NCBI RefSeq assembly: GCF_030272615.1
Contig: NC_081412.1
Span: forward strand, 40,914,791 to 40,978,790
Length of the DNA: 64,000 nt
Reading direction: 5' to 3'
Source of the DNA: Cryptomeria japonica
Lineage: Eukaryota > Streptophyta > Pinopsida > Cupressales > Cupressaceae
Numbering within the stretch: position 1 is the stretch's first letter; each line of letters starts with the position of its first letter. Under the pieces are notes generated by a model. That model saw only the letters and a program-made list of their open reading frames with translations, was not told the origin of the DNA and did no database searches. This document shows positions 54,681 to 64,000 of the stretch, in pieces. The position numbers and the translations under genes were made by a program.

Positions 54681-55395
54681 GCATGGCTTCCTTTAAGGCC
54701 TCTAAACGTTTCCAACACTTAGAAACAGGATGTCCTTCCTTGCCACAAAAACTGCAATTGTCTCCTGATTTCTTCTTAGTCTTAGATGAAGATTCACCAG
54801 AGTATGAAGATTTCCTTTGTTTAGGAGGAAATAGAGGTTTAGAATCCAACTTAGGAGGTGGCTTGGAGGAAGACTCATTGTTGACATAATTCTTCTTGGG
54901 CTTCGGTTTCTGCTTTTGCTTCTCCTTGGAGTACTGAGCAACCAATGCTTTGTTCTTGGAGCCTAAGAGCTTATCCAGCTGAGAAAGATGAGACTGCTCA
55001 CGAGACAAACACTTACAAAAGACATCAAAGGTAGGCATGTTGAAACGATCACCCAAGCCATCCATGGTGGAGTAGAAAGCAGAGGCAAAAAATTAAAAAT
55101 GACCCTGAAGCTTCGAAAGAATCAAGTGAATGCACTCTATGTCTGTCTTGATCTTGCCACATCCCTAAAGAATAGATCTGGTAGTCTTGAACTTGTTCAA
55201 AAAATCCTCAATGGTGGGAAAGGAATCAGGTGACAAAGAAACCAACTCTACCTCAGTCTGTAATGCCCGAATCTCACTAACCCTCCCGAAGAGAGAATCA
55301 AACTTCAACCACATAGCCTGAGGAGTGAGCAGCTCATCAAGGTGAAACAAAAGACTGTCAGAGACATGCAAAGAGAGAAAACCCATGCATTTCAT
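54681..55395 (-). pseudogene. Gag of K, cut by J
   Basis: From ATG at 55395: MKCMGFLSLHVSDSLLFHL, LTPQAMWLKFDSLFGRV, SFPTIEDFLNKFKTT. A frameshift around 55066-55165 follows. A second open part (54676-55065) has REQSHLSQLDKLLGSKNKAL, a Lys/Ser-rich linker and an intact zinc knuckle CSFCGKEGHPVSKC, ending at KRLEALKEAM where J begins. The Gag has one CCHC and is of the copia Retrotran_gag type. Confidence 0.85.
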
Positions 55396-55764
55396 CTGCT
55401 TGTTGATTCAGGATGGTGTTCTCATTCTAGAGTACATTCTCACTTTTGAGCAGGTTGCAAACATCTTCACGAAACCTTTTGCATTGTTGTGCTATCTTTA
55501 GTTGCGCTTTATGCTTGGGGTGAAGGAAGTTGTCCTTGGGGGCTCTTTATGAGGCCTTCCTTCCTTCTTTTTTCTTTCAGCATGTTCTTTTATCTCTTTT
55601 TGGAGATGATTTTTTTCCCACTGGGTTTTCTCCTTTGTCTCTGTTTCATAGAGATTTCATTGTATTTGGGTACCTGATCAGGCCTTGTTGTCGGGACCCA
55701 TCTTTCCTACTTTCAGTAGCTATTCTAGGTTTTAGCTTCTCCCTAAGTCTAGCTTAAGGGGGGG
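55384..55764 (+). pseudogene. Inverted RNase H end and PPT of K
   Basis: Plus-strand copy of the RNase H tail (VLILEYILTF, QVANIFTKPFA) and the hydrophobic 3' leader, matching the minus-strand stretch 37865-38250. It is fused to gag through a shared 12-base CATGCATTTCAT (55384-55395). It ends with the purine run AAGGGGGG before the LTR. Confidence 0.8.
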
Positions 55765-55960
55765 TGTTAGAGTAATTGGGTCCTTACTTGATTAATTAAA
55801 CAATATTTGTTTAATTCTTTAAGTTCCCTATTATCTCTTTTTATACTTAAGCTAACATTACGTGCATAATAATTAATTCTTTTATTAATTATTATGTGCA
55901 AGCCTAGGGTTTTCCCTTTTAGGGTTTCTTGATCTATCATTATCATTATCTCATTACACC
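55765..55960 (+). repeat. Truncated LTR of K (right end)
   Basis: The first 196 bases of the K LTR (TGTTAGAGTAATTGGG to ATCTCATTACACC), with a 26-base internal deletion relative to 37056-37423 near 55937. It stops abruptly against family F LTR sequence. Confidence 0.82.
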
Positions 55961-56755
55961 TATTAAAATTCTAACTAACCAATCACATAACATAATTTAA
56001 GTGTAGGAAAAGGAAATTAAAATGAAACACATAACACCAAATTTATACTTGGAAGACCCAACATGGTAAAAACCATGGAGAGAGTGATCTCTCAAGGATA
56101 GTGTAATATGTAACCGGTTACACAATACAAGGGGTGTCTCAATACTGATGGGGGCTCATTGCCCAAATACAAAAATTCTCATAGCCGAATAATAGGCTTA
56201 TAATCTAAATACAAAATTGAACTGCTAGAATTGCATCTGACATATGCATGAAATACAGTTTCGTTGAAGCACAAAAATTATTTTACATCCACTATACATA
56301 CACTTCTTAATAAATTTCACATTCACAAAAATTATTTCATATATAATATGTACACATTAGTTATTTTTCAACAACTATATCCTTGTCTTGTACAAATCGC
56401 TATTTATATATCCACACCAAAACTTTGATAAGTCAACTCAACTGGAGAAGGGATGAGACCAAACATTGAAAAAGGACTTCATAAGATTCTGGCTTCAATC
56501 GTTACTCCAAAATACCTTGTAGAATATGCTTTCTTCGAATAGAAATGGATTTGAAACCTAGCGTGTAGAGCAATTCTGGATGGGACCAGACCTAAGATGC
56601 CTTACTGGATCACAAAATTGCATGAGATAAATACCAAAAAATGTATACATACTTTGCACTTATAAAATATGAGAGTAAACAACCAAATCATAATATAAGC
56701 CAGGTTGGACCACATCTATGTCGAACCACATAATATCAATGACAACTAGTCAACA
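55961..56755 (-). repeat. LTR of family F (right copy), truncated
   Basis: It matches 28999-29826 but lacks about 50 bases at its plus-strand left end. On minus it begins TGTTGACTAGTTGTC. The next five bases, ACATC (56756-56760), nearly equal ACATT (28944-28948) left of the other F LTR. The two could be the two ends of one old element. A PPT start (GATGT on minus) is an alternative reading. Confidence 0.7.
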
Positions 56756-56762
56756 ACATCCT

Positions 56763-58205
56763 TGTTGGCATTTCATTAAGGATATTGAGAAGGTTGTTAG
56801 AGATTATTGATATAATTGAAGAAGGATGATAACTATCTTTATAACATTATTTTGTCATTTATGTCAAGAAATTGATTTTTTGATTCAATATGATGTTGCC
56901 ATATCTTGAGAAGATTGATTTGAAGAGAATTAAGATTTGGTAAAAGACACAGAAAGAATGTGATGAATAAGGGGAGAAATAAGTTATTCAATGCGCAACT
57001 ATTACCGAGTTAGACAATGATGAGATCATGATGTTTAGATTGTTTTGATATCCTACATATGTTGTTGATGGTAAGGTTAATACTATACTATGTCACCGAG
57101 CAAAGAACCTAGTCGGTAAACCCTAAGGTTATCGATATTGGTTAATGTCTACCAAGTAAAGTTTAGTATTTACCAAGTTGCAACCGAGTTATGACAGATC
57201 ACATTGGATGGATAAAAGCATTATTTAATGAAGAATGTTGATGAGTTGGAGATGAATAAATGATTGGTATACTACGCATGAAGTTTGTTAAGAATCTATG
57301 GCAAAGGAAAATCAAGAGGAAGATCTACAACACAGATTGAACCGCAATAACCTAGCACAAGTTCCTAGGAAGGTATGTAAGTTCCAAGGCGAGGTAAAAC
57401 ATTTTTAGATCGAAGGATACATTGAACCTAGTCAAGATTGAAGATCTAATGGCTAAGATTGATCATGGGATATGTGATCAAGGAGATTCAACGTTTAGCA
57501 AATTGTTTAAAAACAAGGAATTGTTGATAAACAATGTATGTGGGCAAGTGTAAGCATAGGGATGCTACATAGTGATTACCGAGCACAGAAGCTTGAAGAC
57601 ATATTTGAATAACAGAGTAGGGAGCCCAGTAGAGGGACAAGATAAGTCCTATGACAAGATTATTTCGAGCAAACTAGAATCTGCTTTAGCATTTTAGAGG
57701 TGAAGTTGCAGATATATTTTTATTACTGTTATTTTGTAAGTGACAGAAAATCTCTTAACCGAGTGAACTTAATAGTCTTATTTGTAAACCCTCTAGCAAG
57801 GTAACATTCTAAATGAGTGTTTGAAATCCTTTGACAAGGTCACTTCTAACAAAGTGAAGATCCTAACAAATCTGAGAGAAATCCCTTAACCAGGTCACAT
57901 CTAGCAATGTGTTTGTAATCTTTAACATGATTATCTTTTAACCGAGCATACTCTAGAAGAGTATATTTCTTAGTGGGTCCAAAATCCCACAATGGTTTTT
58001 CCCTATTTTGGGTTTCCACGTTAAATCTAGTGTTATATGTGTTATGATGATTATGTGTTTATGAGTTAGCATGTTTAGCAGTTTTTGGTTATATTGTTGA
58101 AGTTTAAGTTACCGAGGTTGAATTTGTTGATTTTATGGAAGCTTAAGTTTGTATGATTGACCCCCCCCCCCTCATTTTGTTAGCTATTGGCATCTGAACT
58201 TTACA
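56763..58205 (+). repeat. 5' LTR of element L
   Basis: TGTTGGCATTTCATTAAGG to AACTTTACA. It holds a CGAG-rich middle (ACCGAG/CGGTAA words at 57080-57200), the TAAC-motif array at 57745-57980, GGTTTTTCCCTATTTTGGG with TTTCCACG at 57994-58020, and a C-tract at 58161-58171. Confidence 0.9.
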
Positions 58206-58219
58206 ATTGGTTTCAGAGC
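58206..58219 (+). other. Primer-binding site of L
   Basis: ATTGGTTTCAGAGC follows the LTR; one change from the initiator-Met tRNA complement. Confidence 0.82.
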
Positions 58220-58269
58220 TTTGGACTCTAGAAGAAAAGTTTAAAGGTACTTGAGGCAAAGATCCGAAG

Positions 58270-59370
58270 ATGTATAAAAGGGATGCACCAAAGCTAAACA
58301 AGTCAAGTTTCTCCACATGGCAGAAAAGGATGAAGCTGCATTTATCAGGAATTAGAGAATATGCAACATATTATTTGGAGAATGATTACATACTACCAAG
58401 CACCAACCCGATGACCTTGAAGGAGATAAAGGCAAAGCAAGAACACATTCAAGCTATGATTGAAATAACATCAACATTGACCGACTCAGAGTTTAATGAT
58501 CTAGAAGGTTGTAATGATGCAAAAGCAATGTTGACAAAGCTCATATCAATGTATGGAGGTGATGAACATGTTCAAAGAGAAAAAGTAGATAGTCTAAGAG
58601 GACAACTTGAATCCATGAGAATGAATGAAGATGAGAACATAACCCAATATAGTACAAGGTTAAAGGAGACTGTCAATCAAATTAAAGGAGCAGGAGGAAC
58701 TATTGAAGAAAAGGATGTAACAAGTAAGTTGTTGAGAACCCTTCTACCTACTTATGCCATTTGAGTCTCTGCAATCAATGAATTAAGGTCTGTACCAAAT
58801 GTGCCAGTTTCTTTGGATGCTACTATTGGTAAGCTACATGCATTTGAGTTAAGTAATTTTGATAACAATGAGTCTTCGGTAAATAAAGTAGAATCTACAT
58901 TCAGTTCTTTTCATATTGGTGAATTTGATGATTACAATGATAGAATGAGTAAGTACTTTGAAGGGAATCACATTGGAGCAAGTGAATGATATCATAAAAA
59001 CATGGAAAAAGTGCACAAACTGTATGAGGAAATCAAGAAGTAAGAAGAGTTTGAAGCATTATTAGCCAAAAGTTTACCGAGAGGAAAAGGTAAGTATAAA
59101 GGAAAGCTACCTTTAGAATGTTTCAATTGTGATAAAATAAGACATATGGCTTCTAACTGCCCTGACAAAGAATCTAGTGAAAAGAGAGAATACTGAGATA
59201 ATAGGCAAAAAGACAACCAATACAGAGGACAACAAGACTTCAGAAGCAGAGACAGAAAGACATGCCTATTAGCTGATGAGGAATCCAACGATGATAAATC
59301 TGATGAAACAGATACAGAGGAAGTTGTTTATGTGTCTATTAAAGATGGATCGGATGAAGAAAGGTATGAA
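58270..59370 (+). pseudogene. Gag relic of L
   Basis: Open for 164 codons from MYKRDAPKLNKSSFSTWQKR (58270) with AMIEITSTLTDSEFNDL, SLRGQLESMRMNEDENITQ and LLRTLLPTYAI, then a TGA at 58762. The frame goes on with VSAINELRSVPN and VPVSLDATIGKLHAFEL. Further stops are at about 58987, 59041 and 59194. The zinc knuckle CFNCDKIRHMASNC keeps all four ligands. Several stops are TGA where relatives suggest Arg. Confidence 0.88.
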
Positions 59371-60830
59371 GAAAAAGCCCTAATATCTCATAGAAATAAT
59401 AATGACTCTTGGATCATAGACAGTGGATGCTCACATCACATGACAAGTGATAAACATAAATTTATTAAATTAGAAGACTATGATGGAGGCTATGTAAGAT
59501 TTGGTAATGATGCACCATGTCCGGTGAAAGGTAAAGGCTCTATCACACTTCTTAACAATGCTAAATGTGATGATGTATACTGGGTTGAAGGTTTGAAATA
59601 CAATTTGTTGAGTGTAGCATAGCTAAACAATACAAGATACCGAATAGAATTTCAGAAAGTAATTGTCAAAGTAAACATGGAAAGTTAGTTGCTACTGGGA
59701 CACAAACAAAAGGTAATACATTTCATCTTGACTCAACTTGGAACAAGTGTCTTTATGCAAAGATAGATGATACTTGGTTATGGCATAAAAGGTTTTGTCA
59801 TGTAAATTTTGATAATATGATCAAAATAAGTAAGAAGCACCGAGTAAGAGGTCTATCGAGTCTAGAAAAACCTGAGAATGCTATGTACCAAGGATGCCAG
59901 ATGGGTAAGATGACAAGATCAAGCATTACAAGTAATTCCTACACTTCTAAAGGAATTTTAGATCTTGTGCACACTGATCTTTGTGGTCCCATGAAAGTTC
60001 AAAGTTATTATGGTGATAAATATTTCATATTATTTGTGGATGATTACTCAAGGATGATGTCAGTTATGTTTTTAAAAGAAAAATTAGAAGCTTTTCAAAT
60101 GTTTAAATGGTACAAGGCAAGAGTTGAAAATGAAATAGGAAGACAACTGAAATGTCTTAGATCTGATAGAGGAGGAGAGTTCACTTCTGATGAATTTAAC
60201 TTATTCTACAATGATCATGGTATAAAAAGGCAAGTGTCTGCACTGAGAACACCTCAGCAAAATGGGATAGCCGAGAGAAGAAACAGATCAATTGTGGATT
60301 GTGCCAGAACCCTAATGATAGAAAAGAAGGTACCTCAAACATTTTGGAGAGAAGCAATCAGCACTGTAGTTTACACCCTGAACCAAGTACAACTAAAGAA
60401 AGGAACTATGAAGACACCATATGAAATCTGGTATGACAAGAAACCTAATGTAAGTTATTTTAAAATCTTTGGAAGTAGATGCTATGTACACAAAGATGAC
60501 AGAAATGGAAAGTTTGATCAGAAAAGCGAGGAAGGAACATTTCTTGGTTATTCTTCTAGAAGTAAAGTATTTAAATGTCTGATCAAATCATCTAACAAAA
60601 TAGTAGAAAGTGCAAATGTGAAAATGATGAATTTGCAGAAAGAAATGATAAAGGAAATTCCAAAGAACCAAAAAATTATGAAGAATTTGTTTATGTTCAA
60701 CCGAGAAGTCCTACCGAGAAAGCTCCTGAAGACAATGAAGATAATGTTCAGTTACCGAGTGATGAAGAAGATCATACAAAGCCTACCGAGCCTATATTAG
60801 CCAAATATGTCAGAAGACATCATGCATCAA
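59371..60830 (+). pseudogene. Protease and integrase relic of L
   Basis: The protease has WIIDSGCSHHMTSD intact. A TAG at 59620 and a short shift break the segment before integrase. The zinc block reads WLWHKRFCHVNFDNM with YQGCQMGKM, the first Cys being Tyr. The 327-codon open part (59817-60800) contains the whole core: HTDLCGP, FVDDYSRMM, RSDRGGEFTSDEF and PQQNGIAERRN, with D, D and E all present. It continues to the GTFLGYSSRSK block. Best integrase core in the window. Confidence 0.9.
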
Positions 60831-62451
60831 GTTAGATTATAGGAGATAAGGATGATCCAGTGATGACAAGGAACAAACTAAGATAGAACACATGTTTGAT
60901 ATCTGAATTTGAACCGAGAATAGTAAAAGAGGCATTTAACAGTGAAGATTGGGTAAATGCTATGATAGAAAAGATTGATCAAATCAAGAAGAATGACACA
61001 TGGACACTGGTCTCAAGACTGAAGGACAAAAATGTAATCGGTACAAAGTGGATTTTCAGAAACAAGCTAAATGAAAAAGGTGAGGTCATTCACAACAAAG
61101 CAAGACTAGTTTGCAAAGGTTATGCTCAAGAAGAAGGAATAGATTATGGTGAGATTTTTGCACCTGTGGCTAGACTTGAGGGAGTAAGAACATTGTTGGC
61201 ATATGCTACTTTTGAAAATTTCAAGGTATATCAAATGGATGTTAAATCTGCATTTTTTGAATGGTATACTAGAAGAAGAAGTTTATATTGAACAACCTGA
61301 AGGATTTGTTGAAGACAAGAGTAAAGATCGGGTATGTAAACTAAACAAAGCTTTATATGGTTTGAAACAAGCACCTAGAGCATGGTATGAAAGACTACAC
61401 TCTTATTTGATCAAGATTGGATTTATAAGGACAAGTGAAAACAACAATATGTACATGAAGAATGATGAGGACAATGGAATACTGATCTCAACCATATTTG
61501 TTGATGATATTATTTTTTGTGGAAATGATTCTCTATGCAAGAACTTTGGAAATGAAATGTGCAAAGAATTTGAGATGTCATTAATCGGTGAGATAAAGTA
61601 TTTTATAGGTTTACAGATACTACAAATGAAAGATGAGATTTTCATTACTCAATCCAAGTACATAAAGGAAATCTTGAAGAAATTTGGTATGGAGGATTCA
61701 AAATTTGTAAGTACTCCTATGACTACTAACTCTAAATTATCAAAGAATGATGAATCTGCATCTATTGATGAGACACTTTTCTGATCCATGATTCGAAAGT
61801 TGCAATATGTTGTGCATAGTAGACCGGATATAGAACATGTAGTAGGTATTGTTGCAAGATTTTTTGCAGATCCCAAAGAAACCCATATGACAGCAATCAA
61901 GAGAATTTTTCAGATACCTGAGAGGCACTGAGGACTATGGCTTAGTATATGAAAAGAGGATTTATTTTGATTTGAAATTTTATATTAATGTTGATTGGGC
62001 AGGAAACATTGATAATAGGAAAAGCACAAGTGGTGGATCTTTCTTCTTGGGAGATAGACTAGTAAGTTGGCTTACCAAGAAACAAGGATGTATTTCATAG
62101 TCAACAGCTGAAGCTGAATATGTTGCTGCAACATTGAATTGCACTAATATAGCATGGATCAAAAAACTATTGGAAGGTATAAATGAGAAGGTTCCTGAGC
62201 CAGTAACTATATTTTGTGATAATATGAGTGCCATTAACATTTCAAAGAATCCAGTAATGTACTCTAAGACAAAACATATCTCTATAAAGTATCATTATCT
62301 CAGAGAAGAAGTTCAAGAGAAGAAAGTTGTGCTGGAATATATTAGTTCAAAGGAGAAAATAGAAAACATCTTCACAAAGCCACTACCAAGGGACACTTTT
62401 GAGTATCTTAGAAGCAAGTTAGGGGTCCTACCCCTATCTTCTATTCACTGA
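60831..62451 (+). pseudogene. Reverse transcriptase and RNase H relic of L
   Basis: RT opens with IGTKWIFRNKLNEKGEVI, CKGYAQEEGIDYGEIFAP and [10 protein letters not shown] one-base shift in a T run near 61253-61258 then moves reading to the frame at 61203-61784: [29 protein letters not shown], catalytic [12 protein letters not shown]. After a TGA-type break at 61782, RNase H follows (NVDWAGNIDNRKSTSGG, a TAG at 62098, STAEAEYVAATLN, CDNMSAI, TKHISIKYHYLREE) to the stop at 62449-62451. Few lesions compared with A-C. Confidence 0.9.
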
Positions 62452-62933
62452 CAGAGTTCGGTGAAAGCATCAATTCGATGAATCTACATAATATTATGTA
62501 TGGATTGATGTTGATTTATGTACTTTAGGAGGTTTTCTAAAGGTGTGCAGGAAATAGTATTGAAGGAAAGGTTGCTCTGACCGAGACTGAGATGACACTT
62601 AGCAAGGAAAATCACTTCACAGGGGAAGAAATCATGATTTAGTTCTTTTACTTTTTGGCATTGTTGTCAAAGGGGGAGAAGATTGAATGATAAAGCCCTT
62701 TGTAAAGCCCTAAATGAAGAAGATTACAACACAAAGGGGAGAAGACTAAATGCAAGACAATAACTCTAAAGCCTAATGAAAGAGGGAGAAAGCCTGGAAG
62801 ACTTTAGAAGATTTTAACAGCTCAAGGATAACAGGAGAAGTCTCCACAACAATCTGAATCCGAATCAATTTAAATATCTTGTTGGTATTACCATTTACAA
62901 GTTGGTTTTGCCATCAATGCCAAAGGGGGAGAT
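62452..62933 (+). other. 3' untranslated region and PPT of L
   Basis: Non-coding stretch with two polypurine tracts. GTCAAAGGGGGAGAAG lies at about 62667-62682, and TGCCAAAGGGGGAGAT at 62918-62933, touching the LTR. The same paired arrangement occurs in A, B, C and D. Confidence 0.82.
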
Positions 62934-64000
62934 TGTTGGCATTTAATTAAGGATATTGAGAAGGTTGTTGGAGATTATTGATATAACTGAAGAATGATGA
63001 TAACTATCTTTATAACATTATTTTGTTATTGATGTCAAGAAATTGATTTTTTGATTCAGTATGATGTTGCCATATCTTGAGAAGATTGATTTGAAGAGAA
63101 TTAAGATGTCAGTAAAAGACATAGAAAGAATGTGATGAATAAGGGGAGAAATAAGTCATTCAATGGGCAACTATTACTGAGTTAGACAATGATGAGATCA
63201 TGATGTTTAGATTGTTTTGATATCCTACATATGTTGTTGATTGTAAGGTTAATACTATACTATGTCACCGAGCAAAGAACCTAGTCGGTAAACCCTAAGG
63301 TTATCGATATCGATTAATCTCTACCAAGTAAAGTTTAGTATTTATCGAGTTGCAATCGAGTTATGACAGATCGCATTGGATGGATAAAAGCATTATTTAA
63401 TGAAGAATGCTAATGAGCTGGAGATGAATAAATGATTGGTATACCGCGCATGAAGTTTGTTAAGAATCTATGGCAATGGAAAATCAGGAGGAAGATCTAC
63501 AACACAGATTGAACCACAATAACCTAGCACAAGTTCCTAGGAACGTATGCAAGTTCCAAGGTGAGGTAAAATGTTTTTAGATCGAAGGATACATTGAACC
63601 TAGTCAAGATTGAAGATCTAACGACTAAGATTGATCATGGGATATGTGATCAAGGAGATTCAGCGGTTAGCAAATTGTTTATAAATAAGGAATTGTTGAT
63701 AAACAATGTATGCGGGCAAGTGTAAGCACAGGGATGCTACATAGTGATTACTGAGCACAAAAACTTGAAGACCTGTTTGAATAATAGAGTAGGGAGCCCA
63801 ACAGAGGGACAAGATAGGTCCTATGACAAGATTGTTTTGACCAAAATAGAATCTGCTTTAGCATTTTAGATGTGAAGTTGCAGATATATTTTTATTACTG
63901 TTATTTTGTAAGTGACAGAAAATCTCTTAACCGAGTGGACTTAACAGTCTTATTTGTAAACCCTCTAGCAAGGTAACATTCTAAATGAGTGTTTGAAATC
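62934..64000 (+). repeat. 3' LTR of element L (cut by window end)
   Basis: TGTTGGCATTTAATTAAGG onward. It matches the 5' LTR for 1067 bases with scattered changes. The window ends at the start of the TAAC-motif array. Confidence 0.9.

Larger units (their letters stand above)
37056..55960 (-). mobile_element. Ty1/copia element K, rearranged and split by J
   Basis: The outer ends are plus-strand: LTR+PBS at 37056-37436, and RNase H end+PPT+LTR at 55384-55960. The body between is on the minus strand: gag 54685-55395, pol 38100-41223, PPT, 139 bases of LTR (37726-37864) and a second gag piece (37488-37725). Element J (41224-54680) interrupts gag/protease. Junctions carry short homologies of 8-12 bases. 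RT phrases (YVDDLLIIGSS, LHYFLGLQV) and the short 368-bp LTR suggest the Ale/Retrofit side of copia; this is inference. Confidence 0.8.
56763..64000 (+). mobile_element. Ty1/copia retrotransposon L, nearly complete
   Basis: 5' LTR 56763-58205, PBS, Gag-PR-INT-RT-RH relics and PPT. The 3' LTR begins at 62934 and runs off the window. It is the same broad lineage as A/B/C (shared PPT/LTR junction, Gag and RT phrases) but clearly diverged from them. The two LTRs are very similar by eye and there are fewer frame breaks than in A-C, so it is probably the youngest copia element here. Confidence 0.92.

Noticed and set aside
28949-56755. Integrated virus (pararetrovirus) for the coding relics without pol
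   Set aside because: LTRs, PBS and PPT are present and no movement protein or coat motif is seen; an LTR retroelement explains the structure.

Overview
The window looks like a repeat-dominated stretch of a large plant nuclear genome. Almost everything recognisable is LTR retrotransposon: Ty1/copia polyproteins in the order Gag-protease-integrase-RT-RNase H, primer-binding sites matching the plant initiator-Met tRNA, polypurine tracts, and LTRs of 0.37-1.64 kb. A gymnosperm or another large-genome land plant fits the heavy nesting and decay, but the sequence alone does not fix the species. I found no intact host gene, tRNA, rRNA or CRISPR array.

Layout. 1-1742: AT-rich DNA, a 63-bp tandem repeat and a CA/TA microsatellite. 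1743-8971: copia element A on the minus strand, with two LTRs and near-identical 5-bp target duplications. 8972-10826: AT-rich DNA with remnants of an unidentified minus-strand coding region. 10827-26569: copia element B on the plus strand, flanked by a perfect AACTC duplication. B is split inside its RT by a whole related element, C (15015-22327). Its 3' LTR is also split by a 1.22-kb segment with terminal inverted repeats (24394-25613). 26570-28948: another piece of the minus-strand coding relic, then a kilobase of back-to-back CATACA/TGTATG microsatellite.

28949-56755 is a second nest. An LTR of family F lies at each end, possibly the two ends of one old element. Inside it is element D (3' LTR at 30454-31328). 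D-type DNA carries uncharacterised coding relics and a four-knuckle zinc array but no recognisable pol, and is broken up by an inverted LTR. Next comes a rearranged, partly inverted copia element K (37056-55960) with short LTRs. A 13.5-kb element J (41224-54680) sits exactly between K's gag and protease. J has two 1.64-kb LTRs and no recognisable pol. It carries a roughly 930-codon low-complexity frame in sense and a decayed plant-mobile-domain (PMD) gene in antisense. 56763-64000: copia element L on the plus strand, the best preserved, with its 3' LTR cut by the window end.

A, B, C and L are related lineages sharing a conserved PPT/LTR junction, a second upstream PPT, a degenerate motif array in the LTR and a C-rich tract before the LTR end. 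Many premature stops are TAG or TGA at positions where CAG or CGA is expected, consistent with cytosine deamination of methylated, silenced elements. No element here looks able to move on its own, although L comes closest.
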